Shown here piece by piece: positions 1 through 6,997 of a stretch of DNA of 9,575 nt. The notes under the pieces are model-generated. The model was not told the origin of the DNA. It worked only from the letters and a program-made list of their open reading frames with translations, and searched no databases. Made by a program: the position numbers and the translations under genes. Each line of letters starts with the position of its first letter. The first letter of the stretch is position 1. Source of the DNA: an uncultured Sphingobacteriaceae bacterium (GTDB lineage Bacteria; Bacteroidota; Bacteroidia; Sphingobacteriales; Sphingobacteriaceae); the NCBI GenBank assembly GCA_937875035.1, contig CALNCF010000284.1:1-9575 (forward strand), given 5' to 3'.

Positions 1-242
1 AAATAGACATAGAGGAAGAGGAAAACGTTCGTAGGGCAGCCAAGTTGATCAATGACCGGATCAAGGAATTCCAGGAGAATTATGCGGTTAAAGATAAACA
101 AGACCTGCTTTCTATGTGCATATTGCAGATTGCAACCGAAAACCTCAAGATGGAAAAAGACCAGAGCAGCCTGGATTCCGATCTCTCCAAATCCATGGAG
201 TCGATCAATCACAAGCTGACAGAGTTTTTATTCAGGCAATAA
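1..242 (+). CDS. zapA: Cell division protein ZapA, 3' part (5' end outside window)
   Basis: The reading frame is already open at base 3 and ends at TAA 240-242, giving 79 visible residues. It contains the stretch RRAAKLINDRIKEFQ, then VKDKQDLLSMCILQIATE, then a charged helix ending in LTEFLFRQ. This is the pattern of Bacteroidota ZapA proteins: an N-terminal globular part followed by a C-terminal coiled-coil helix. ZapA binds FtsZ in the cytoplasm and bundles its filaments to support the Z ring. The family is usually about 95-100 residues, so roughly 15-20 residues are missing at the left edge. The TTG at 45 lies in the middle of conserved sequence and is not the start. The gene lies directly upstream of rny on the same strand, a common order in Bacteroidota, often after pheT. 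Identification rests on motif recognition. Confidence 0.85.
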   Translation, partial: IDIEEEENVRRAAKLINDRIKEFQENYAVKDKQDLLSMCILQIATENLKMEKDQSSLDSDLSKSMESINHKLTEFLFRQ

Positions 243-261
243 TTTGATTATAAAGAGCTTC

Positions 262-343
262 AGGCCGTTAAAAGGTTTGTATTGTTTCGTGTATGAGTAA
301 TCATCACCATAGCGGTACGTAATTTTTAACGGTTTTTTATTTT
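262..343 (+). terminator. Long-loop hairpin with T tract between zapA and rny
   Basis: CCGTTAAAA (265-273) is perfectly complementary to TTTTAACGG (324-332). With flanking A-U and G-U pairs the stem spans 262-274 and 323-335, about 13 pairs. A T tract begins at 333 (TTTTTTATTTTAT). The loop of 48 nt is much longer than in a normal intrinsic terminator and holds a small inner hairpin (ATGA 293-296 with TCAT 301-304). It may be a weak zapA terminator, a processing site, or the leader structure of rny, whose ATG is 19 nt after the stem. The pairing is seen directly; the role is inferred. Confidence 0.45.
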
Positions 344-353
344 ATAACCAATC

Positions 354-1910
354 ATGATCATTACAATTATAGCAGTAATCGCAGGCGTATTAGTGGGCTT
401 CCTGGCAGCCAGGGCTGTTTTAAAGAAAGGAATTAAAGACCACGAAGGCCTTGCCAAAGAAAAGGCCGGGCAGATCCTGAAGGCTGCCGAATCGCAGGCC
501 GAAATACTCAAAAAGAACAAGCTGCTGGAAGCAAAAGAGAAGTTCATCCAGCTGAAAGCAGAGCATGAGCAGGAAATTCAGCAAAAGAATAACCAGGCTG
601 CCCAGCGCGAAAACTCTCTGAAGCAGAAAGAACAGTCTTTGAACCAGAAGATCGAGAATGCTCAGCGTAAAGAGCAGGAAGCGGAAAACCAGCGTCAGAA
701 CCTGGCCCGCCAGACTGAAATGGTAGAGAAGAAGAAAACGGAAGTGGATCAGCTGCATCTTCAGCAGGTAAAACAGCTGGAAAAGATCTCCGGGTTATCG
801 GTTGATGAGGCGAAAGCCCAGCTCGTGGAAGCCTTGAAAGATGAAGCCCGTACCACGGCCATGTCGTCGATCAAGGATATTGTAGAGGATGCGAAGATGA
901 CCGCTGCGAAAGAAGCCAAGAAGATCGTGATCCAGACCATCCAGCGTTCGGCAACGGAGGCTGCGATCGAGAACACGGTTTCTGTATTCAATATTGAAAG
1001 TGATGAGGTGAAAGGCCGGATCATTGGCCGTGAAGGTCGTAACATCCGTGCGCTGGAAGCGGCTACAGGTATCGAGATCATTGTAGATGATACGCCGGAA
1101 GCGATTATTCTTTCAGGGTTTGACCCGGTAAGAAGAGAGCTTGCCCGTTTATCGCTGCACCGCCTCGTGACCGACGGACGTATCCACCCTGCACGTATTG
1201 AAGAGGTAGTGGCGAAAACCCGTAAACAGCTGGAAGAAGAAATTATCGAAACGGGAGAACGTACCGTGATCGACTTAGGAATACATGGTCTGCACCCGGA
1301 GCTGATCCGCATGGTAGGACGGATGAAATACCGTTCTTCATACGGGCAGAACCTGTTGCAGCACTCACGCGAGGTAGCTAATTTCTGTGCTATTATGGCT
1401 ACAGAGCTGGGGTTGAACGTAAAAATGGCCAAGCGTGCCGGTTTGCTGCACGATATCGGTAAGGTTTCTGAGGATAACCCGGAAGTGCCTCACGCGATCC
1501 TGGGTATGCAATTGGCAGAAAAATATAAGGAGCACCCGGAAGTATGCAACGCGATCGGTGCTCACCACGATGAGATCGAGATGACCAGCATTATTTCACC
1601 GATCGTACAGGCGTGTGACGCGATCTCCGGTGCGAGACCAGGTGCCCGCCGCGAAGTGGTGGAAAGCTATATCAAGCGTTTGAAAGAAATGGAGAGCCTG
1701 GCGCTTACTTATCCGGGTGTAGAAAAGACCTTTGCTATCCAGGCCGGACGTGAGCTTCGCGTGATCGTGGAAAGTGAGAAGATCACGGATCAGCAGGCTG
1801 ATACCCTGGCATTCGATATTGCACAGCGCATCCAGACCGAGATGACCTATCCTGGTCAGGTGAAGGTAACCGTGATCCGCGAAACCCGTGCGGTTTCATA
1901 CGCGAAATAA
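354..1910 (+). CDS. rny: Ribonuclease Y
   Basis: This protein of 518 residues is the usual length for RNase Y, the membrane-anchored endoribonuclease that initiates mRNA decay in many bacteria. The domain order matches the family: one N-terminal membrane helix (about residues 2-22), a long charged coiled coil (about 25-190, rich in K, E and Q), a KH RNA-binding domain with the GREGRN loop (225-230) and the FDPVRRE segment, and a metal-dependent HD phosphohydrolase domain. Expected HD residues are visible: H337 in QHSRE, H366-D367 in LLHDIGK, H380, H404-H405 in GAHHDE, and D422. The C-terminal region with the SGARPGARRE motif is intact. The ATG at 354 is the first possible start because an in-frame TAA lies at 345-347. 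It follows zapA on the same strand and ends just before a strong terminator. No defects were seen. Confidence 0.97.
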   Translation: MIITIIAVIAGVLVGFLAARAVLKKGIKDHEGLAKEKAGQILKAAESQAEILKKNKLLEAKEKFIQLKAEHEQEIQQKNNQAAQRENSLKQKEQSLNQKIENAQRKEQEAENQRQNLARQTEMVEKKKTEVDQLHLQQVKQLEKISGLSVDEAKAQLVEALKDEARTTAMSSIKDIVEDAKMTAAKEAKKIVIQTIQRSATEAAIENTVSVFNIESDEVKGRIIGREGRNIRALEAATGIEIIVDDTPEAIILSGFDPVRRELARLSLHRLVTDGRIHPARIEEVVAKTRKQLEEEIIETGERTVIDLGIHGLHPELIRMVGRMKYRSSYGQNLLQHSREVANFCAIMATELGLNVKMAKRAGLLHDIGKVSEDNPEVPHAILGMQLAEKYKEHPEVCNAIGAHHDEIEMTSIISPIVQACDAISGARPGARREVVESYIKRLKEMESLALTYPGVEKTFAIQAGRELRVIVESEKITDQQADTLAFDIAQRIQTEMTYPGQVKVTVIRETRAVSYAK

Positions 1911-1943
1911 GAATAAGGGTACATCCCTTTACAGGTATAAATG

Positions 1944-1979
1944 AAAATGAGGCTTTATTTGAGCCTCATTTTTTTTATT
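1944..1979 (+). terminator. Intrinsic terminator of rny
   Basis: AAAATGAGGCT (1944-1954) pairs with AGCCTCATTTT (1962-1972) around a 7-nt loop, and the 3' arm runs into eight T residues (1969-1976). It lies 34 bp after the rny stop. A smaller hairpin just before it (AAGGG 1915-1919 with CCCTT 1925-1929) may assist. Confidence 0.92.
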
Positions 1980-2012
1980 TTAGGAAGACGAAATCAAGCC
2001 CATAAACTGATC

Positions 2013-2507
2013 ATGGAAACGACCACACCCACTCTGCTCGACCAGTATTTCGATAAATACAGCGAGAGCCATCAGAATAAAATAAACAAGACCATTCATT
2101 GGATCGCTGTGCCGAGCATTGTGTTCAGTTTGCTGGGGCTTGTATGGGCGATCCCAATGCCTGAGTTTATGAAAGCCTACCCGTATTTTAACTGGGCTTC
2201 CCTGCTGATCGCGTTTGCGCTGTATTATTATTACCGCCTGTCGCCGATCCTCGGTTACGCGATGATCCTGGTGATCGGCATCATGGCGTTCTTCATTGTG
2301 CAGCTCGAATACATGGAACAAGCCGGCGGCTTGCCGATGTGGCAGGTGTGTGCAGGCATCTTTGTGATCGCCTGGATCTTCCAGTTCATTGGTCATAAGA
2401 TCGAAGGTAAGAAGCCTTCATTCCTCGATGATGTTAAGTTTTTGTTGATCGGCCCGATCTGGCTCCTGCACTTCGTTTTTAAGAAAATAGGTTTAAGATA
2501 CCAGTAA
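2013..2507 (+). CDS. DUF962 / Mpo1-like small membrane protein
   Basis: The protein has 164 residues from the ATG at 2013. An in-frame ATG at 1941 would add 24 residues but lies in the rny terminator hairpin, so it was rejected. The N-terminus FDKYSESHQNKINKTIHWIA has the conserved histidines and asparagine (H20, N25, H29) of the DUF962 family, followed by proline 34. About four hydrophobic membrane segments follow (roughly 34-50, 60-76, 78-97 and 110-127), then GHKIEGKKPS with H128, and a hydrophobic tail. The yeast member Mpo1 is an iron-dependent dioxygenase that shortens 2-hydroxy fatty acids. The role of bacterial members is less settled, so lipid oxidation is only a possibility here. 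The gene stands alone between the rny terminator and the operator array of the receptor gene. Its promoter is not obvious; readthrough from rny is possible. Confidence 0.85.
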   Translation: METTTPTLLDQYFDKYSESHQNKINKTIHWIAVPSIVFSLLGLVWAIPMPEFMKAYPYFNWASLLIAFALYYYYRLSPILGYAMILVIGIMAFFIVQLEYMEQAGGLPMWQVCAGIFVIAWIFQFIGHKIEGKKPSFLDDVKFLLIGPIWLLHFVFKKIGLRYQ

Positions 2508-2527
2508 GGCTGTTTTTCCTTTCCTCA

Positions 2528-2593
2528 TTAACATTCGCTTAATAATTGGTTAATTGTATGGTTAACCGTTGCTAACATCCCGGTAACATGGGC
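2528..2593 (+). promoter_or_regulatory. Six-unit TTAA(C/T) repeat array, candidate Pho-box-like operator
   Basis: Units start at 2528 (TTAAC), 2539 (TTAAT), 2550 (TTAAT), 2562 (TTAAC), 2572 (CTAAC) and 2583 (GTAAC). The steps are 11, 11, 12, 10 and 11 bp, so all lie on one face of the helix. Four of the six continue as AACAT or AATAAT-like sequence. Response regulators of the OmpR/PhoB family bind tandem direct repeats of 10-11 bp; B. subtilis PhoP uses TTAACA-type units at 11 bp. The array lies directly upstream of a -10-like element. The repeats are seen directly; the regulator is inferred. Confidence 0.6.
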
Positions 2594-2597
2594 AGGG

Positions 2598-2605
2598 TAC
2601 TTTTG
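2598..2605 (+). promoter_or_regulatory. Bacteroidota -7 promoter element for the receptor gene
   Basis: TACTTTTG is a full match to the TAnnTTTG element of the Bacteroidota housekeeping sigma factor. No TTTG-like -33 element sits at the normal distance, as expected for an activator-dependent promoter. Its place is taken by the last units of the repeat array, the final unit starting 15 bp upstream. Transcription would start near 2612, about 17 nt before GTG 2629. Confidence 0.6.
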
Positions 2606-2628
2606 GCAGAACTAAAAAACTGTCGAAA

Positions 2629-2772
2629 GTGAAAAAAATCTTAAGTAAAGAACAAGATATTTTTTTTCCATTGTAAATAATAGCATAAATGTGATCTGTT
2701 ATTCATATCAAAGGAAAAATTGCGGGAAAAGTATTTGATAAGAACACCAACGAGGTCCTGATCGGCCTTGCG
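2629..2772 (+). other. Interrupted 5' end of the TonB-dependent receptor gene
   Basis: GTG at 2629 follows an A-rich leader and reads MKKILSK, a typical signal-peptide start, in the same frame as the receptor. The frame then meets TAA 2674, TAA 2686 and TGA 2692. After 2695 it is open and reads HIKGKIAGKVFDKNTNEV (from 2704), the conserved first strands of the carboxypeptidase-regulatory-like domain. No ATG, GTG or TTG occurs in frame between 2695 and 2773, so the conserved domain start lies upstream of the first usable start codon. The distance from GTG to the domain (about 26 codons) is right for a signal peptide. The other two frames also contain stops here. Mutation or a local sequence error could explain this. 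Confidence 0.5.
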
Positions 2773-5421
2773 GTGGTGATAGAGGGTTCAACTACCGGCG
2801 GGCAAACCAATGTAGAGGGTCGCTATGAGATCGCGAACCTGGCACCCGGCACCTATAAGGTGGTATTTAAATATGTTTCCTACCAGACCAAGGTCGTTTC
2901 AGATATCCAGGTAACAGCGGGTAAGGTGACCAGCCTCGACCTGGCCATGGAAGAAAGCGCGACTTCGCTGACGGAGGTAGTGGTTACATCAACCTATAAA
3001 AAAGAAACGATCGGGGCGATGTACACGCTCCAGAAAAATAACATTTCCATTTCCGACGGGATCTCTGCCGATATCATTAAACGGTCCCCGGATAAGAACA
3101 CTTCCGAAGTATTAAAGAGAGTAAGCGGCGCTTCGATCCAGGATAATAAATTCGTGATCGTGCGCGGGCTGAGCGACCGTTACAATGTAGCGATGATCAA
3201 CAATGCGGTTCTTCCGAGCTCGGAGCCAGACCGTAAAGCTTTTTCATTTGATATCATCCCCTCGAACCTGATCGACAGGATCACCATTAATAAAACCGCT
3301 TCTGCCGATCTTCCCGGTGATTTCGCCGGCGGGGTAGGGCAGGTATATACCAAGGATATCCCGGATGAGAATTACCTGGATTTTTCGGTAGGGTATGGTT
3401 TGAACACCCAATCTACATTTAAGAAATTCAAGTCGAACGGAAGAGGCGCGTATGACTACTTGGGGTTTTCGGACGGAAGCCGTGATTTACCGGACGGTTT
3501 CCCGGGCTCACGCCAGAAGTATGCTTCGGCCGGACTGGCCAGCCAGGTAAAAGCGACCCGCCTGCTAGCGAACAGCTATGGCGAGCAGGAATCTGTTGCC
3601 CTGCCTTCGCAAAGCTACCAAGTGACTCTTGGTAATAAAAAAGGACTGAAGAATGATGCTTCTTTCGGGACTATTTTTTCGATGACTTACCGGAATGCGC
3701 AAACCATTAACCCGGTGGAGCGTATGGATTACGATGGTCCGAATGCCTTCTATAATTATGATGACAAGCAATATAAATTTAATACGAGTGTAGGCGCCCT
3801 GGCGAATTTTGCATACATCAAAGGTTCGACAAAGGTTGCCTTTAAGAATTTATTTAACCGGAGCTTCGACGAAACTTATTCGGAGCGTTCGGGCTATAAC
3901 CTGAACAACCTGAATGATATCAGGTTGAACTCGAATGAGCTGATCCAGAAAAGCTTGTTCAATACCCAGCTGGAGGGCGATCACCTGCTCGGGTTCGGCG
4001 ATATTAAGCTGAACTGGAACGTGAATTATGCGGCCATTGCCCGTAATCAGCCAGACTTGCGTACGATCTTTTATCAGCGCCCGATCGACCAGGGAGATGC
4101 AGGCTATACATTGGTAGACCGGAATTCGCGCCGTTTCTTTTCGAACCTGAATGAAGATAATTACGGAGGAAACCTGTCTGCATCCATTCCGTTTAAATTG
4201 TTCCAGCAGAAAAATTCTGTAAAGGTAGGCGGGATGGCTCTCCTGAAAAGACGTGATTTCGCTGCGCGGATCTTTAACTATGCGCCGGCAAGCGTTAATT
4301 TCAACGACAGCTTATTATCCCTGCCTATGGGAAGCATTTTCGATGAGCAGAATATCGGTACAGAAGGATTCATTCTGAATGAGTTTACCAACAATAACGA
4401 TAAGTATTACGCAGCATCCGACCTGTATACAGGCTTTGTTTCTTTTGATAACCAGTTTTCCAATAAGGTCCGTCTGAACTGGGGTGTACGCGTGGAATCG
4501 TATGCGCAGAACATTGACGCGAAAGATGCATCCGCGGCGAAGGTGTCGGTGTCCGCTGATAACATCGATGTCTTGTCTTCGGCGAACCTGCCCTATTCAG
4601 TTTCACAGAAAACGAATGTGCGTTTGTCGGCATCGCAAACGGTATCACGTCCGGAATTCAGGGAGCTGGCGCCGTTTGAATTCTTCGACTTCATTAATAC
4701 TTCATCACTTTCCGGGAACCCGGCCCTGAAGCGTAGCCGTAACCTCAACCTGGATACACGCTATGAATATTATCCTTCACCGGGAGAAGCCATTACAGGT
4801 TCGGTATTTTACAAGAACTTTAAAGATCCGATCGAACAGGTGGCCAACTCCGCGTCGAATGCCGATCGTCGCGTGTACACTTATGATAACGCGCGTGAAG
4901 CGAATGCGTATGGGGTAGAAATTGAATTCAGGAAACGCCTCGACTTTATAGCAGCCAGGGAATGGCTGAGCAATATGACCATTTTTGCCAACGCGGCCTA
5001 TATTCATTCGGTTGTAGACCTGGCAAACCAGGGTGGACTGAAAAGATCCTTGCAAGGGCAGTCGCCTTACCTGGTGAACTCGGGTATTCAATATGCTTCC
5101 AGTGAGAACAGCTTCGCGGTGAGCCTTCTTTATAACCGCGTAGGACAACGGATATCTATCGTAGGTTACCAGGGCTATGCCGATATCTACGAAAGCGCCC
5201 GCGATGTGATCGACATCCAGCTATCGAAAAAGGTATGGAAGAAGCAGGGAGAGCTGAAGCTGAACATCTCGGATGTGCTCGCGCAGGATGTGATCTTCTA
5301 CCAGAACAGCGATAATAATAAAGCGTTCGACCATAACCAGGATCGTGTGATCAGCCGTGCGAACTATGGAACAGGGGTATCGCTTTCCTTTGCGTACAAC
5401 ATCGGCCTGGGCCGTAAATAA
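2773..5421 (+). CDS. TonB-dependent outer membrane receptor with carboxypeptidase-regulatory-like domain (5' end defective or unresolved)
   Basis: The frame of 882 codons from GTG 2773 encodes an outer-membrane receptor that would import a ligand using energy from TonB-ExbBD. Residues 1-60 are most of a CarboxypepD_reg-like beta-sandwich (VEGRYEIANLAPGTYKVVF). LTEVVVTS (66-73) fits the TonB-box region. The plug spans about 85-195, with the motifs VIVRGLSDRYN, AFSFDIIPSNLIDRI and LPGDFAGG. The rest is a beta-barrel rich in aromatic and polar alternation, ending SLSFAYNIGLGRK. The true N-terminus is not here: domain sequence continues upstream to about 2701, and no signal peptide is encoded from this start, although an outer-membrane protein needs one. 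No SusD-like partner is adjacent; the next gene is a lipoprotein under a similar repeat-type promoter. The ligand is unknown. The barrel frame has no stops, so any inactivation would be recent. Confidence 0.85.
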   Translation: MVIEGSTTGGQTNVEGRYEIANLAPGTYKVVFKYVSYQTKVVSDIQVTAGKVTSLDLAMEESATSLTEVVVTSTYKKETIGAMYTLQKNNISISDGISADIIKRSPDKNTSEVLKRVSGASIQDNKFVIVRGLSDRYNVAMINNAVLPSSEPDRKAFSFDIIPSNLIDRITINKTASADLPGDFAGGVGQVYTKDIPDENYLDFSVGYGLNTQSTFKKFKSNGRGAYDYLGFSDGSRDLPDGFPGSRQKYASAGLASQVKATRLLANSYGEQESVALPSQSYQVTLGNKKGLKNDASFGTIFSMTYRNAQTINPVERMDYDGPNAFYNYDDKQYKFNTSVGALANFAYIKGSTKVAFKNLFNRSFDETYSERSGYNLNNLNDIRLNSNELIQKSLFNTQLEGDHLLGFGDIKLNWNVNYAAIARNQPDLRTIFYQRPIDQGDAGYTLVDRNSRRFFSNLNEDNYGGNLSASIPFKLFQQKNSVKVGGMALLKRRDFAARIFNYAPASVNFNDSLLSLPMGSIFDEQNIGTEGFILNEFTNNNDKYYAASDLYTGFVSFDNQFSNKVRLNWGVRVESYAQNIDAKDASAAKVSVSADNIDVLSSANLPYSVSQKTNVRLSASQTVSRPEFRELAPFEFFDFINTSSLSGNPALKRSRNLNLDTRYEYYPSPGEAITGSVFYKNFKDPIEQVANSASNADRRVYTYDNAREANAYGVEIEFRKRLDFIAAREWLSNMTIFANAAYIHSVVDLANQGGLKRSLQGQSPYLVNSGIQYASSENSFAVSLLYNRVGQRISIVGYQGYADIYESARDVIDIQLSKKVWKKQGELKLNISDVLAQDVIFYQNSDNNKAFDHNQDRVISRANYGTGVSLSFAYNIGLGRK

Positions 5422-5453
5422 CCGGGCATTTACCATAAAGAAAATATTAAGAC

Positions 5454-5509
5454 TTAATAGAAACTTAATCCATCATTGATTTTCAGTTAACTTCTTTAGC
5501 GTTTTTTTG
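5454..5509 (+). promoter_or_regulatory. Four-unit 11-bp repeat array and -7 element of the lipoprotein gene
   Basis: TTAAT (5454), TTAAT (5465), TTGAT (5476) and TTAAC (5487) start at exact 11-bp steps. The last unit starts 15 bp before TTTTTTTG (5502-5509), which differs from TAnnTTTG at one defined position. The ATG at 5531 is 22 bp after this element. This repeats the layout found before the receptor gene, where the distances are 15 and 24 bp. The same response regulator probably controls both. The -7 element is weak on its own because it lies in a T run. Confidence 0.5.
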
Positions 5510-5530
5510 AATCAAATAACAAACACACAA

Positions 5531-6871
5531 ATGAAAGCTTTAAAATTCTTTGCATTACTTATGGCCGGATCTGTAATCCTTGCCTCATGTTCAAAAAAAG
5601 ATGATGATGAAACAACTAACCCGCTGCCAACAGGCAATATGGTTGTTCTTCAGGGTGACGTGACTGCCGACAAAACATTAAGAGCGCAGGATACGGTTGT
5701 ATTAAAAGGCTACGTATATGTAAAAGCAGGCGCTACACTTACATTCGAAGCAGGAACAATTGTAAAAAGCGATATCACGGAGAAGGGTGCGCTGATCATC
5801 GAGCGTGGCGCTAAGCTGATCGCAAACGGAACCGCTGAAAAGCCGATCGTATTTACATCAGGTAAAGCGATCAACGAAAGAATCCCGGGCGATTGGGGAG
5901 GTATTATTTTATTAGGAAAAGCTTCTACCAACAGAACTACAGAGCCTATTATTGAAGGTGGTGTAGGAAAGCCTTACGGTGGAACAGAAGATAATGACAA
6001 TTCAGGCTCATTAAAATATGTACGTATCGAGTATGCCGGTATCGCTGCACAACCAGGTTCTGAGATCAATGGTCTGACACTGGGTGGCGTTGGTTCAGGT
6101 ACTACATTAGAGCATATCCAGGTTACTTATGGTAACGATGATGCCTTCGAGTTTTTCGGTGGAACCGTGAACGCGAAATACCTGATCGCTTATGCGACTG
6201 CCGACGACGATTTCGATTTCGATTTTGGTTACAGAGGAAAGATCCAGTATGCTATTTCTTTAAGAGATCCTAAGTTTGTTGACGGTGGTGATGCCGGTAA
6301 CGGTGTAGAGTCTGACAACGACGGACAAGGTTCTAATGCAACTCCATATACACACCCTGTTTTATCTAACTTTACCTTTGTTGGTCCTAACGGTGACCCT
6401 AACACTGCTGCCAACCATAACTATGGTAACCGTTGGAGAAGAGCAAGCCGTTTCGATGTACACAACTCAATCCTGTTGGGTTATGCGAAAGCAGGTCTGG
6501 CTGTTGATGGTGAAGCTTCAGCGCTTGCATACCAGAGTGGTGAGTCTAAGTTCAAGAACAACCTGGTACACGCGGTTACCAAGCCATTCCTGAGCCGCGA
6601 CAACACCGTGTTTACAGATAGTACCTTACAGGTTAAAGCAATTTCAGAAGGATGTATGGTGTTTGCTAACCACGCAGACCTGAAATTAACGAACCCTACA
6701 AACCTGACTGCTCCTAACTTTATGCCGGTTGCAGGTTCTCCTGCACTGAGCGGTGCGAGCTTTACAGGACTGGATGCGTTCTTCAACATTACCACTTTCA
6801 GAGGTGCGATCGGTACGACTGACTGGACAACCGGTTGGACGAACTGGACACCACAAACAACGAAGTATTAA
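5531..6871 (+). CDS. Outer-membrane lipoprotein with predicted parallel beta-helix, partner of the receptor
   Basis: From ATG 5531 the protein has 446 residues. A TTG at 5507 would add 8 residues but overlaps the -7 element, so ATG is preferred. The N-terminus is a lipoprotein signal peptide with lipobox LASC (C20), followed by SKKDDDE, an acidic stretch like those near surface-export signals of Bacteroidota lipoproteins. The body has short repeating hydrophobic strands typical of a right-handed beta-helix (GYVYVKAGATLTFEAGTIV, IPGDWGGIILLG at about 118-129, LKYVRIEYAG, LEHIQVTYGNDDAFEFFGG). An unusual acidic segment, DDDFDFDF, lies at 225-232. The C-terminus FRGAIGTTDW is conserved in this widespread family, often annotated only as hypothetical and often found next to TonB-dependent receptors. 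Codon use favours GGT, AAC, GAC and GTA, suggesting high expression. Ligand capture for the receptor is inferred, not shown. Confidence 0.8.
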   Translation: MKALKFFALLMAGSVILASCSKKDDDETTNPLPTGNMVVLQGDVTADKTLRAQDTVVLKGYVYVKAGATLTFEAGTIVKSDITEKGALIIERGAKLIANGTAEKPIVFTSGKAINERIPGDWGGIILLGKASTNRTTEPIIEGGVGKPYGGTEDNDNSGSLKYVRIEYAGIAAQPGSEINGLTLGGVGSGTTLEHIQVTYGNDDAFEFFGGTVNAKYLIAYATADDDFDFDFGYRGKIQYAISLRDPKFVDGGDAGNGVESDNDGQGSNATPYTHPVLSNFTFVGPNGDPNTAANHNYGNRWRRASRFDVHNSILLGYAKAGLAVDGEASALAYQSGESKFKNNLVHAVTKPFLSRDNTVFTDSTLQVKAISEGCMVFANHADLKLTNPTNLTAPNFMPVAGSPALSGASFTGLDAFFNITTFRGAIGTTDWTTGWTNWTPQTTKY

Positions 6872-6903
6872 TAATCATCATAAGTTAGTTTGGAATAATG
6901 AAG

Positions 6904-6931
6904 AGTCCCGCCATAAGCGGGACTTCTTTTT
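6904..6931 (+). terminator. Intrinsic terminator of the lipoprotein gene
   Basis: AGTCCCGC (6904-6911) pairs with GCGGGACT (6917-6924) around the loop CATAA and is followed by TTCTTTTTG. It starts 32 bp after the lipoprotein stop, and its T tract serves plus-strand transcription. Confidence 0.9.
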
Positions 6932-6945
6932 GAATTTGACATATA

Positions 6946-6978
6946 AAAAAATCCCGGCTGTAAAGACCGGGATTTTTT
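6946..6978 (-). terminator. Bidirectional intrinsic terminator, mainly for ppa
   Basis: AAAAAATCCCGG (6946-6957) pairs perfectly with CCGGGATTTTTT (6967-6978) around a 9-nt loop. On the minus strand the left A tract becomes a U tract 3' of the stem, so it ends ppa transcripts (stop codon at 6998). On the plus strand it has a T tract as well, backing up the terminator at 6904-6931. Confidence 0.9.
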
Positions 6979-6997
6979 AGTGTTGAAACGGATCTCG

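Noticed and set aside
243..353. 6S RNA gene next to zapA
   Set aside because: The spacer is 111 bp, shorter than a 6S RNA of about 180 nt, and shows no long rod-like structure with a central bubble.
761..1432. 223-codon minus-strand open frame opposite rny
   Set aside because: It lies wholly within the conserved rny gene, has serine- and arginine-rich shadow composition, and resembles no family I know.
1941..2012. N-terminal extension of the DUF962 protein from ATG 1941
   Set aside because: These 24 codons are made by the rny terminator hairpin and its T tract, and the family begins near the ATG at 2013.
5415..5433. Small hairpin GTAAAT/ATTTAC at the receptor stop codon as a terminator
   Set aside because: The stem has only 6 AT-rich pairs and no T tract follows, so it does not support termination between receptor and lipoprotein.
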